A stretch of DNA of 64,000 bases from Streptomyces sp. A0958 (lineage in GTDB: Bacteria; Actinomycetota; Actinomycetes; Streptomycetales; Streptomycetaceae), in the NCBI RefSeq assembly GCF_004795035.1, contig NZ_SSBK01000001.1, forward strand, positions 124,001-188,000, written 5' to 3'. A program made the translations under genes and the position numbers. Positions within the stretch are counted from its first letter, which is position 1, and the number at the start of each line of letters is the position of its first letter. A model generated the notes under the pieces. It ran no database searches and had not been told where the DNA came from. It was given only the letters and a program-made list of their open reading frames with translations. This document shows positions 11,001 through 17,768 of the stretch, piece after piece.

Positions 11001-11097
11001 GGCCGACGGCTTCTCCTGCCGCACCCAGCTGGCCCAGCTGGGCGGGGTGCGCGGCCGGCACCTGGCGGAGGTGCTGGCGGAGGGGCTCACGGACTGA
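8065..11097 (+). CDS. FAD-binding oxidase fused to 4Fe-4S/CCG domains (D-lactate/glycolate dehydrogenase type)
   Basis: A 1010-residue fusion like GlcD plus GlcF. Order: Thr-rich N-terminus; FAD_binding_4 domain (VPVVPRGGGTSIAGQ, residues ~75-105); FAD-oxidase C-terminal domain with HFGDGCIHVRIDF and GSLSGEHGDGQ; ferredoxin cluster CLSCKGCRSDCP near 610; two cysteine-rich CCG segments (GKGLCCGLTY, GGCCGLAGNFGF). It should oxidise a 2-hydroxy acid at the membrane and pass electrons to quinone. Between the ferredoxin and CCG parts, residues ~710-775 are a low-complexity insert including five 8-residue repeats. The ATG at 8065 has only a weak ribosome site. Confidence 0.9.
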   Translation: MASGNAPHGSSTTTTTTTAPAALVRDLRAAVRGEVAFDATARALTTMDASNYRRVPLGVVAPRDAADTAAALAVCRAHGVPVVPRGGGTSIAGQATGTGVVLDLTRHLRSVVELDPVSRTAVVQPGVVLDDLRAAAAPHGLTFGPDPSTHSRCTLGGMIGNNSCGSHSVAWGTTADNVHALTVARYGGDTLRLERGAPGPPGVRELVADHLALLRTGFPDLPRRISGYALDALLPENGPDPARAFCGSEGTLGVVTEATLRLVEAPAARALAVLGYADESAAADAAPGLLPYRPLTVEGMAADLVREPAGLPRGGAWLFAEAGGATPAEARAHAERLVRAASADAVDTAVVTDPAGQRALWRIREDASGTATRMPDGSEAWPGWEDCAVPPARLGGYLRDFRALLAGHGLRGTPYGHFGDGCIHVRIDFDLLSPEGVARFRRFSEDLASLVVAHGGSLSGEHGDGQARAELLPKMYGDELVALFARFKDLWDPDGGMNPGILARPARLDDNLRFDVLPRRPVDVAFGYPHDGGDFSAAVRRCVGVAKCRTEKTAGPSVMCPSFRATGEEAHSTRGRARLLHEMLAGDAGGVITDGWRSTEVRDALDLCLSCKGCRSDCPVGVDMATYKAEFLHHHYRRRLRPASHYAMGRLPLWLRLAAPFAGPLNALARIRPLAALAKRLAGIAPERGIPVLARETFTRWLLRHRGEGARVFGGGGRRRRGGGVRVFFGGRGRRGEGVRALPGEGVRPLPGEGARPLPGEGVRPLPGEGARPLPGDQVALLWPDTFTEHLAPEVGRAAVRVLEAAGRTALLPGKGLCCGLTYVSTGQLDKARAVMRRTLDRLGDGFDHPVVVLEPSCAATLRTDLPELLPDDPRAARLAASVHTLAQYLEAYAPDWTPPRLDAPVTGQTHCHQHAVLGDEADRRLRERAGLSGDLKGGCCGLAGNFGFERGHWEVSVACAEDQLLPAVRDAAPGTQILADGFSCRTQLAQLGGVRGRHLAEVLAEGLTD
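10270..10389 (+). repeat. In-frame tandem repeat, five 24-bp units
   Basis: Five exact-length units GGCGAGGGCGTGCGGCC plus CCTTCCC (with few substitutions) encode GEGVRPLP repeats inside the FAD/Fe-S fusion gene, in the linker ahead of the first CCG domain. Confidence 0.92.
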
Positions 11098-11168
11098 CCC
11101 GGACGGCCCCGGCCACGCCCGGGGCCGGAAGGGGCTACTCCGCAGAATGCGCGGGGATATTCGCGAAC

Positions 11169-11333
11169 ATGTCAAAACCGGTGGGGTGGGCGTGCGTCAT
11201 CGCCTTTGTGATCTGGAGCCTGGTCGCCGTGCAGTGGATGGACAAGGGGTGCGACGCCGTGGAGGCGTACACCGCAGTCTTCGAGTACGGGGTGCCGGAG
11301 GGTCTTGAGTTCCTGCCGGCCTGCAACTCGTAG
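11169..11333 (+). CDS. Small single-pass membrane protein, 54 residues
   Basis: Reads MSKPVGWACVIAFVIW and then SLVAVQWMDKGCDAVEAY, ending FLPACNS. Residues 4-23 form one hydrophobic helix; three cysteines (residues 9, 28, 52) are spread along the chain. Codon use is normal for the genome, though with several T-ending codons, and a strong terminator follows 17 bases after the stop, which supports a real gene. I do not recognise the family. It stands alone between two same-strand genes. Confidence 0.6.
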   Translation: MSKPVGWACVIAFVIWSLVAVQWMDKGCDAVEAYTAVFEYGVPEGLEFLPACNS

Positions 11334-11350
11334 AGCGCCATGGACATTCG

Positions 11351-11385
11351 ATGCCGCCGGGGCCGACCCCGGCGGCATTTCATTT
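11351..11385 (+). terminator. Rho-independent terminator
   Basis: A perfect 12-bp stem (ATGCCGCCGGGG, loop CCGA, CCCCGGCGGCAT) is followed by TTCATTT. It closes the small membrane protein gene. Confidence 0.88.
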
Positions 11386-11455
11386 CGTAAGCCCGGCGCG
11401 AGTCCTTACCGTGGACGGACGGGCCGCATCCGATGAGTGCAGTACCGTGTATCGG

Positions 11456-11473
11456 GTAGTGCATCCTGCTGCA
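11456..11473. promoter_or_regulatory. Small inverted repeat upstream of the EamA exporter
   Basis: AGTGCA and TGCACT are separated by six bases, about 40 bases before the start codon of the transporter. A further TGCAGT half-site lies just upstream. It could be an operator; no regulator is adjacent. Confidence 0.3.
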
Positions 11474-11511
11474 CTCGTGATGTTCATGGAACCAAGAAGG
11501 ACAGGCCCCGG

Positions 11512-12465
11512 GTGAACGACCAGAGCACCGCCGCAGAGCCGGCCGCAGCCGCCGTAGCCGTGCCGGAGGCGGTCGCGGCCCCCGGGCTCGGCGACCCGGA
11601 CCGGGCCGGCGGGCGGCGGGCCGCGCTCGCCCCGGTCGCGCTCGTGGTCGCGGGCGGTCTCTCCGTCCAGTTCGGCGCCGCCATCGCCGTCCTGCTGATG
11701 CCCCGGACCGGCGCGCTGGGCGTCGTCACGCTGCGGCTGGCCGCCGCCGCGCTCGTCCTGCTCCTCGTCTGCCGGCCCCGGCTGCGCGGCCACTCGCGCG
11801 CCGACTGGGGCACGGTGCTGGCCTTCGGCGTCGCGATGGGCGGCATGAACACGCTGTTCTACCAGGCCGCCGACCGCATTCCGCTCGGCGCCGCCGTCAC
11901 CCTGGAGGTCCTGGGCCCGCTCGCCCTGTCGGTGATCGCCTCGCGCCGCCTGGTCAACGTCGTCTGGGCGGCCCTCGCCCTGGCCGGGGTCGTTCTGCTC
12001 AGCGGCGGGGGCTTCGACCGGCTCGACCCGGTGGGCGCCGCCTTCGCCCTCGGGGCGGGGGTGATGTGGGCGGCGTACATCGTCTTCAGCGCCCGCACCG
12101 GCCGCCGCTTCCCGCAGGCTGACGGCCTCGCCCTGGCCATGGTGGTGGCGGCCGTCCTCTCGCTGCCGCTCGGCATCATGGACGCGGGCTCCAAGCTCCT
12201 CGTCCCGACGACGCTGGGCCTCGGCGCCGCCGTCGCGCTGCTGAGCTCGGTCCTCCCGTACACCCTCGAACTCATCGCCCTGCGCCGCCTGCCCGCGCCC
12301 ACCTTCGCCATCCTGATGAGCCTGGAACCCGCCATCGCGGCCATGGCCGGCTTCCTCGTCCTCGACCAGGCCCTCTCCACGACGGACGCCCTCGCCATCG
12401 CCCTGGTCATCGGCGCGAGCATGGGCGCGGTGCGCGGGCAGGTGCGGGGCGCCGGAAAGCGGTGA
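11512..12465 (+). CDS. EamA/RhtA-type inner-membrane exporter
   Basis: A 317-residue protein with about ten hydrophobic helices in the drug/metabolite transporter (EamA) pattern, two repeated halves: PVALVVAGGLSVQFGAAIAV, LRLAAAALVLLLVC, and then MWAAYIVFSARTG and FAILMSLEPAIAAMAGFLVL. The order and the ILMSLEPAIAA motif match RhtA-like threonine/homoserine exporters; the substrate is not proven. The GTG at 11512 is preceded by AAGGACAGG; an earlier in-frame start lacks such a site. Confidence 0.9.
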   Translation: MNDQSTAAEPAAAAVAVPEAVAAPGLGDPDRAGGRRAALAPVALVVAGGLSVQFGAAIAVLLMPRTGALGVVTLRLAAAALVLLLVCRPRLRGHSRADWGTVLAFGVAMGGMNTLFYQAADRIPLGAAVTLEVLGPLALSVIASRRLVNVVWAALALAGVVLLSGGGFDRLDPVGAAFALGAGVMWAAYIVFSARTGRRFPQADGLALAMVVAAVLSLPLGIMDAGSKLLVPTTLGLGAAVALLSSVLPYTLELIALRRLPAPTFAILMSLEPAIAAMAGFLVLDQALSTTDALAIALVIGASMGAVRGQVRGAGKR

Positions 12466-12552
12466 CGGGGGCGGGAGGCCTGCCGCGAGCTTCGGCGTGC
12501 CGCGGGTGCCGGCGGACCGGTGCCGACGTCGTGGCGGCGCGGGCTGCGGGCC

Positions 12553-12942
12553 TCAGGCGACCGGTGCGGCCCCGGCGTCGTAGGTGGCGCGGGCCGCGGT
12601 GATGTCCGCCCGGTGGCGCTCCGCCCAGCCGACCAGCCCGGCGAGGCTGGCGTGCAGCTCGTGGGCCATGGGTGTGAGCGTGTACTCCACCTTGGGCGGC
12701 ACGGTCGGGTAGACGGTCCGGACGAGCAGGCCGTCGCGCTCCAGCTTGCGCAGGTTCAGGGTGAGCATGCGCCGGCTGATGCCCATGATCGTGCGCTCCA
12801 ACTCGGTGAACCTGACCGGGCCGTGCGCGGCCGCGACGAGAATCCCGATGCTCCACTTGCCCGCGACGTGGTCGATGACCTCGGTGAGCGGGCACGCCTC
12901 GTTGCTGACCTGGTCGGACACATCGGTGTGACTGCGTGACAT
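12553..12942 (-). CDS. HxlR-family winged-helix transcriptional regulator
   Basis: A 129-residue HxlR/MarR-like regulator. It has the family cysteine near the start (NEACPLTEVIDHVAGKWS), the recognition helix GISRRMLTLNLRKLERDGL and the wing PTVPPKVEYTLTPMA. HxlR proteins often sense electrophiles or disulfide stress through this cysteine. It is divergent from an MFS exporter and an inverted repeat lies between them, so it most likely controls that exporter and itself. GGAGG precedes the ATG. Confidence 0.93.
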   Translation of the reverse strand: MSRSHTDVSDQVSNEACPLTEVIDHVAGKWSIGILVAAAHGPVRFTELERTIMGISRRMLTLNLRKLERDGLLVRTVYPTVPPKVEYTLTPMAHELHASLAGLVGWAERHRADITAARATYDAGAAPVA

Positions 12943-12971
12943 GAAAGTGCCTCCTTCCGCCCTGCCTGATG

Positions 12972-12995
12972 GTTACAGAGGATGACGCCTGTAAC
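12972..12995. promoter_or_regulatory. Candidate HxlR operator
   Basis: GTTACAG and its exact complement CTGTAAC are separated by ten bases, midway between the divergent hxlR-type and MFS start codons, where a dimeric regulator would block both promoters. Confidence 0.65.
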
Positions 12996-13024
12996 AAGTC
13001 GTGCACCTTTGGAGGGAACCCCTC

Positions 13025-14509
13025 ATGCGGAGAAGCAACGCACCAGCACAGACGTCACGTTGGGCCGCGCTGGCCGTGCTCTGCGCCGGTCAGCTGATGG
13101 TCATCCTCGACGGCACCGTCGTGAACGTGGCACTGCCCTCCATCCAGCGGGACCTCGGCTTCTCCCCGTCGGGCCTGGCCTGGGTGGTCAACATCTACCT
13201 CGTCCCCTTCGGCGGCCTGCTGCTGCTCTCCGGACGGCTCGGCGACCTCGTCGGGCGCAAGCGCGTCTTCGTCGCCGGCCTCGCCCTCTTCACAGTGGCG
13301 TCCTTCCTGTGCGGCGTCGCCCAGGACCCGGCGGTGCTCCTCGCCTCCCGGTTCGTCCAGGGCGTCGGCGGCGCGGTCACATCGGCCGGCACGCTCGGCA
13401 TGGTCGTCACCCTGTTCCCGGAGCCGAAGGAGCGGGCCAAAGCCATCGGCGTCTACAGCTTCGTCCAGTCCGCGGGCGGCTCGCTGGGCCTCCTCGCGGG
13501 CGGGGTCCTGACCCAGGCCATCAGCTGGCACTGGATCTTCTTCGTCAACGTCCCGATCGGCATCGCCGCCGCGCTGGCCGCCGTCCGCGTGCTCGCCCCC
13601 GAGCGCGGGGCCGGACTCGGCCGGGGGACCGACGCCGTGGGCGCGCTCCTCGTCACCTCCGCGCTGATGCTCGGCGTCTACACGATCGTCGGGACCGCCG
13701 GGCACGGCTGGACCTCACCCCACACACTGGGCCTCGGCGCCGCCGCTCTCGCCCTGCTCGCGGCCTTCGTCGTACGCCAGGCGAGGGCGGCCCACCCGCT
13801 GCTGCCACTGCGCGTGTTCCGCTCGCGCGACGTCACGGGCGCGATGGGTATCCAGGCTCTCATGGTCGCGGGGATGTTCAGCTTCCAGTTCCTGTGCGTG
13901 CTCTACCTCCAGAAGGTGCTCGGCTTCGACGAGACCCACACCGGCCTCGGCCTCTTCCCGGTCTCCCTCGCGATCGGCGCCCTGTCCCTCGGCCTCGCGC
14001 CCGGGCTGATCGCCCGCTTCGGCCCCCGCACGGTGCTCCTGCCGGGGCTCGCGCTCATTACGGCGGGCCTCGCCGCGCTCAGCCGGGTGCCGGCGGACGG
14101 GAGTTACGCCGTGGACGTGCTGCCCGCGCTGCTGCCGCTGGGCATCGGCTTCGGCCTCGGGATGCCGTCGCTGGCCACGCTCGCGATGTCGGGGGCCACG
14201 CCCCAGGACTCGGGCATCGCGTCGGGCATGTTCAACACCATGCAGCAGATCGGCAGCGCCTTCGGCCTCGCGGCCCTCAGCACGCTCGCCGCCTCCCACA
14301 CGCACACCCTGCTGGGTGACGGAGCGAGCACCGCCGAGGCCCTCACCTCCGGCTACCGGCTCGCCTTCCGCATCGGCGCCGGCCTTGTTGCCCTCGCCCT
14401 CGTCCTGGCCGCGACCCTGCTGCGCGGGGCCGCGTCCCCCCGGCCGGTCAGCGCCCGGCCGGCTCCCGCCACGGCGGACGAGCCGCAGCCTCGGCAACCG
14501 GCTCGATGA
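13025..14509 (+). CDS. MFS drug-efflux transporter, DHA2/EmrB-QacA type
   Basis: A 494-residue protein with about 14 membrane helices. It carries the family marks VILDGTVVNVALPSIQRDLG in TM1 (motif D1), GRLGDLVGRKRVF (motif A) and a TM5 antiporter motif region AGGSLGLLAGGVLTQ. It should export toxic organic compounds with proton influx. The ATG at 13025 is chosen because GGAGGG lies 10 bases upstream. It is divergent from an HxlR regulator. Confidence 0.95.
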   Translation: MRRSNAPAQTSRWAALAVLCAGQLMVILDGTVVNVALPSIQRDLGFSPSGLAWVVNIYLVPFGGLLLLSGRLGDLVGRKRVFVAGLALFTVASFLCGVAQDPAVLLASRFVQGVGGAVTSAGTLGMVVTLFPEPKERAKAIGVYSFVQSAGGSLGLLAGGVLTQAISWHWIFFVNVPIGIAAALAAVRVLAPERGAGLGRGTDAVGALLVTSALMLGVYTIVGTAGHGWTSPHTLGLGAAALALLAAFVVRQARAAHPLLPLRVFRSRDVTGAMGIQALMVAGMFSFQFLCVLYLQKVLGFDETHTGLGLFPVSLAIGALSLGLAPGLIARFGPRTVLLPGLALITAGLAALSRVPADGSYAVDVLPALLPLGIGFGLGMPSLATLAMSGATPQDSGIASGMFNTMQQIGSAFGLAALSTLAASHTHTLLGDGASTAEALTSGYRLAFRIGAGLVALALVLAATLLRGAASPRPVSARPAPATADEPQPRQPAR

Positions 14510-14558
14510 GCCCCCACCCCTCGGCGATCAGGCTCTGCTCGATCCGCCGGATGTCCAT
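14448..14558 (-). pseudogene. Possible gene remnant antisense to the MFS 3' end
   Basis: The minus strand reads MDIRRIEQSLIAEGWGLIEP and then VAEAAARPPWREPAGR before a stop, overlapping the last 60 bases of the MFS gene. The composition looks protein-like and an open frame runs upstream, but no complete gene can be built. I do not recognise it. Confidence 0.25.
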
Positions 14559-14727
14559 CACCGCGATCTCCGGGCCGCCCGCGAGTCGTCGCCGCCGCGA
14601 GTGGACGAAGTCGCGACCGAGCTGTACTGCCCGGCGGACGCCGAAAGCGCCGTGTACTTCGCGGATCAGTCACCGGAGCCGGGCCCCCGCTCCTAAGGTG
14701 ATCACAAGATCCGATCGAGAGGACCCC

Positions 14728-15246
14728 ATGACGGAACGTGACGACCTGCTCGCGCTCGTGACAGACCAGCGCGCCAACTTCCTCTTCACCGTCGCCGAGA
14801 TCGACGACGAACAGGCACGCGCCCGTAGGACGGTGAGCGAGCTGACGCTCGGCGGCCTCGTCAAGCACCTCGGCTCCATGCAGCGCATGTGGCTGTCCGT
14901 CGTCGACGGCACGGCGCCGGTCAAGGTCGAGTGGAGCGACCTCGACCCGGACGGCAACCGGATGACCGATTCCGATACGTTGCCGGAACTGTTGGACGCC
15001 TTCCACGCGGCGTCCGCCGCGTTCGACGGCGCGGTACGCGACGAGGCCGACCTCGACCGCGAGATCACGCTCCCCACGTACCCCTGGTCGCCCCCGGACC
15101 CGGTCGTCTGGAGCGTCCGCCGCATCCTGTGGCACATCTTCCGCGAGATCGCCCACCACAGCGGCCACGCCGACATCATCCGCGAGGCGCTGGACGGCGC
15201 GAACACGACGGCGAAGATGGCCGAGGCGGCGTCGAAGGGGCAGTAG
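14728..15246 (+). CDS. DinB-superfamily (DUF664) protein
   Basis: A 172-residue four-helix protein of the DinB/DUF664 group. The likely metal-binding histidines are in LGGLVKHLGSMQRMW and WHIFREIAHHSGHADIIREALDG, the latter being the diagnostic DUF664 block. Members are bacillithiol/mycothiol-S-transferase-like enzymes, but most have no assigned substrate. GAGAGGA precedes the ATG. It is a single gene upstream of a region of gene debris. Confidence 0.88.
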   Translation: MTERDDLLALVTDQRANFLFTVAEIDDEQARARRTVSELTLGGLVKHLGSMQRMWLSVVDGTAPVKVEWSDLDPDGNRMTDSDTLPELLDAFHAASAAFDGAVRDEADLDREITLPTYPWSPPDPVVWSVRRILWHIFREIAHHSGHADIIREALDGANTTAKMAEAASKGQ

Positions 15247-15280
15247 CCCGCGGGCGGCCCGGCCCGGCACCATGGGAGCC

Positions 15281-15431
15281 ATGGACGCACCGAGCACAGA
15301 GTGGATCACCGTCGCCGCCTACGAGAACCTGCCGGGCCGCCCGAGCCCGTCGGCGGCCGTCCGCGCTTGACTGCGTGACCGGGGTATCGACTGGATGCCG
15401 TTCGACCCGGAGGAGATCCGGTTGAACCCAG
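15281..15431 (+). pseudogene. Hypothetical gene with in-frame stop, ended by a MITE-like element
   Basis: An ATG at 15281 opens MDAPSTEWITVAAYENLP..., ends at a TGA (15368-15370), and the same frame then continues sensibly as LRDRGIDWMPFDPEEIRLNPG until the terminal repeat of the element at 15432. The continuation past the stop argues for a decayed or interrupted gene. The family is not recognised. Confidence 0.5.
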
Positions 15432-15591
15432 GGGCTGTCCCGTAATCCCTGGTGGGCGCACGACGACAGCTACGGCGCCTCGCCGCGTTGTCGGAACGCC
15501 CGAATACATCCAGTATGCGGACGCCCCTCCGCCTTGCGATGCACCGCATCTGACGCCGCGCGCTGATCCACCAGGGATTACGGGACAGCCC
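15432..15591. mobile_element. MITE-like element with 24-bp terminal inverted repeats
   Basis: GGGCTGTCCCGTAATCCC plus TGGTGG at 15432-15455 recurs as an exact complement at 15568-15591. The 160-bp element has no transposase gene. Long perfect terminal inverted repeats around a short non-coding centre fit a non-autonomous insertion element. A target duplication is not clear. Confidence 0.75.
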
Positions 15592-15686
15592 TTAGGGCTT
15601 GCCGGGAATTAACCTGTGGGTTTTGCGACCTGGGCTCGCAGGTTGGCGTGCTGCTGGCCCACGTGTTGTTCTCCGGCAAGCCCTTA
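15592..15686. repeat. Second inverted-repeat unit abutting the MITE
   Basis: TTAGGGCTTGCCGG (15592-15605) and its exact complement (15673-15686) bound a 95-bp segment that starts exactly where the MITE ends. It could be another small element, or the target into which the MITE inserted. Confidence 0.5.
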
Positions 15687-15854
15687 GCCTGCGGGATCGG
15701 CCCGGACGGCCACTGGCACGGCTGGTTCGACATCCGCGTGTACGCCGACGAGTTGCGGCGGCTCGGACTCCATCCCGACCAGCCCACATCCCGGGTCACC
15801 GGCCCGTCCCCGCCCGGTTGGTGGCACGCCGCCGCGGAGCGCGGCGCTCGCTAG
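15648..15854 (+). pseudogene. Fragment of an unknown protein
   Basis: An open frame reads ...GIGPDGHWHGWFDIRVYADE and LRRLGLHPDQPTSRV... to a stop at 15854. The aromatic-rich, evenly composed sequence looks like true protein, but its 5' part runs into the repeat at 15592-15686 and no ribosome site is seen. It may be the 3' part of the gene interrupted upstream. Family not recognised. Confidence 0.35.
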
Positions 15855-16073
15855 GCCCGTGGCCCGTAGACCGGAGGCAACCGGCCTGTGGGACCCGGGC
15901 TGCCCGCCGGGCGGCCGGGACACGCTGTACACCTCGCCGCCGCCGCCGTCCGCTCGGGGCGGGACGCCGTCCCGGGTATCCCCGTCGGGAGACCACCGGC
16001 GCCTGGGGCCACGGTGGCCCTCCGGGGTCCGCGCCGCGCAGGTCTGGGCCCTGGATACCTGATAACGCCTCCG
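15855..16073. other. Non-coding debris zone
   Basis: About 220 bases with no supportable gene. It lies between the unknown fragment and the broken 3' end of the hydrolase gene and is probably degraded sequence. Confidence 0.4.
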
Positions 16074-16712
16074 TCAACTGACACGGGGACGGCGCCTCCC
16101 AGGGCGCCGCCGCCCTACTGGATGGGGGATCGGCCTCGACGACACGACGACACCCTTCATCTCCCCTACGGCAGCCCCGCACGGGCAACGCCGCTGGGCG
16201 CGGGGCACGTAGCCGCCGGCGAAGAAGGCGGCCGCCCGGATGTGGGGATCGGTGGCCGCGAGGCGGATGCCGACGGCGGTCCAGCCCGAGTAGCCGACGG
16301 AGCCGCCGATGCCGGGCAGTTCGAGGAGGGCGTCCAGGGTGGTCCACCATTCCGGGACCGTCTTCGCGACCAGCGGGCCGACGAAGGCCTCGAAGAGCTC
16401 GTCGGCCGGTTCGCCCGCCCGCATCGCCCGGCGGAATTCGGCGCGGGCCGCGTCGTCGTCGGCGGCGGAACGCGGCCGGTCCCCGTGTCCGGGGGCGTCG
16501 ATCGCGGCCACCGCGTAACCGTGGGATGCGGCCTGCCGGGCCCTGCCCACCAGCCGGGATTCCCGCCGGTGCAGGCCGCCGTTGTGGGCCATCAGGATCA
16601 GCGGGGCCGGTTCGGCGGACGCGGGCGTCCACAGGGTGCCGGGGATCTCGCCGAGGGTGAATTCGCGTACGAGGACGCCGTTGTCGAGGCGTTGCTCGGA
16701 GGTGAAACGCAT
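16074..16712 (-). pseudogene. Alpha/beta hydrolase (dienelactone-hydrolase-like), 3'-truncated
   Basis: From the ATG at 16712 the protein reads MRFTSEQRLDNGVLVREF, with MAHNGGLHRRESR, AIDAPGHGDRP and the nucleophile elbow GYSGWT, so the first ~170 residues are a normal hydrolase of this family. After FFAGGYVPRAQRR (about 16190) the expected C-terminal half, including the acid and histidine, is missing, and the frame runs through Arg/Pro-rich non-homologous sequence to 16074. The 3' end was therefore probably lost, next to the element-rich zone. It is not expected to be active. Confidence 0.7.
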
Positions 16713-16899
16713 GGTCGTGCCTTTCGGGGAAAGCGCGTGGAACGGCGCTCCCGGACGACGACCTATCGCCCGACCGTGACCCCTGAGGGGAGCACCCATG
16801 TCGATACAACGTTCACGGGTACCACCTCCTCGGTCTGTCGCACGGCCTCCGGAAGGCCAACAGGGGCGGGCGGCCCCGGGCACGGCAATAAAAATCATG

Positions 16900-16937
16900 C
16901 AAGCATGCTTGATTGTTTTCCGTTCCGCTGGCAGGCT
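16900..16937 (+). promoter_or_regulatory. Promoter and operator of the Atu-like operon
   Basis: The palindrome CAAGCATGCTTG (16900-16911) overlaps a -35 TTGATT (16909-16914); after 17 bases comes a -10-like CAGGCT (16932-16937). The preceding AAAATCATG and following GTT are also shared with the site at 28544. This is a repressor-type layout; the TetR protein at 29387 is the natural candidate. Confidence 0.7.
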
Positions 16938-16973
16938 CCCGGGCACACCGCCACGCCCCGAGGGGAGCGCACC

Positions 16974-17768
16974 GTGTCCGATGCCTCAGCCGTGCTCGAC
17001 GATCTGCGCAGCGAGAGCCGGGAGCTCGATCTGCTCGTCGCCGGGGCGAGCGCGAGACAGTGGGCGGGGGCGACCCCCGCCGAGGGGTGGAGCGTCGCCC
17101 ACCAGATCGCCCACCTGAGCTGGACCGACGACGTCGCGCTGATCTCCGTCACCGACCCCGGGAGGTTCGGCGACGAGGTGGCGAAGGCGATGAAGGACCC
17201 CGAGGGCTTCGTCGACGTGGCCGCCGGGGAGATCGTCGCCGCGTACGCCCCGGACGCACTGCTCACCCGCTGGCGGGAGGGGCGCGAGCGGTTGCAGGAG
17301 GCCCTGCGGGCGGCGCCCGCCGGGGCGAAGTTCCCCTGGTACGGGCCGCCGATGAGCGTCGCGTCCGTCGCGACCGGGCGGCTCATGGAGACCTGGGCGC
17401 ACGGCCAGGATGTCGCCGACGCCCTCGGGGCCACCCGCACCCCCACCGCCCGGCTGCGGCACGTCGCGCGCATCGGGGTCCGGGCCCGCGACTACGCCTT
17501 CCTCGTCCGGGGGATGCAGCCGCCCGGCGAGGGGTTCCGGGTGGAACTGACCGCGCCGGACGGCGAGTTGATCGCGTACGGGCCCGAGGGCGCCGCCCAG
17601 CGCGTCACCGGGCCGCTGCACGACTTCTGCCTGCTCGTCACCCAGCGCGCCCACCGCGACGACCTCGCCGTCCGGGCGGAGGGGGCCGACGCCGACACCT
17701 GGCTCTCCGTCGCCCAGGCCTTCGCCGGCCCCGCCGGTCCGGGCCGCCCCCCGAAGGCCCACCGATGA
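16974..17768 (+). CDS. TIGR03084-family metal-binding protein (mycothiol-dependent isomerase-like fold)
   Basis: A 264-residue DinB/MDMPI-like protein. Metal-ligand histidines are expected in WSVAHQIAHLSWTD and METWAHGQDVADALG; both blocks are typical of TIGR03084. Its function is unknown, but the family is habitually encoded first in Atu/Liu-like acyl-CoA carboxylase operons of actinomycetes, as here. GTG at 16974 is preceded by AGGGGAG. The stop overlaps the AtuA start in ATGA. Confidence 0.85.
   Translation: MSDASAVLDDLRSESRELDLLVAGASARQWAGATPAEGWSVAHQIAHLSWTDDVALISVTDPGRFGDEVAKAMKDPEGFVDVAAGEIVAAYAPDALLTRWREGRERLQEALRAAPAGAKFPWYGPPMSVASVATGRLMETWAHGQDVADALGATRTPTARLRHVARIGVRARDYAFLVRGMQPPGEGFRVELTAPDGELIAYGPEGAAQRVTGPLHDFCLLVTQRAHRDDLAVRAEGADADTWLSVAQAFAGPAGPGRPPKAHR

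Noticed and set aside
16900..16911. KstR2 binding site
   Set aside because: KstR2 sites have CAAG-N2-CTTG spacing; here the halves are four bases apart, so only a generic TetR site is claimed.
15888..16970. N-terminal extension of the TIGR03084 protein by over 350 codons
   Set aside because: It would run through the operator/promoter at 16900 and antisense to the hydrolase remnant; the GTG at 16974 has a ribosome site and the family start.
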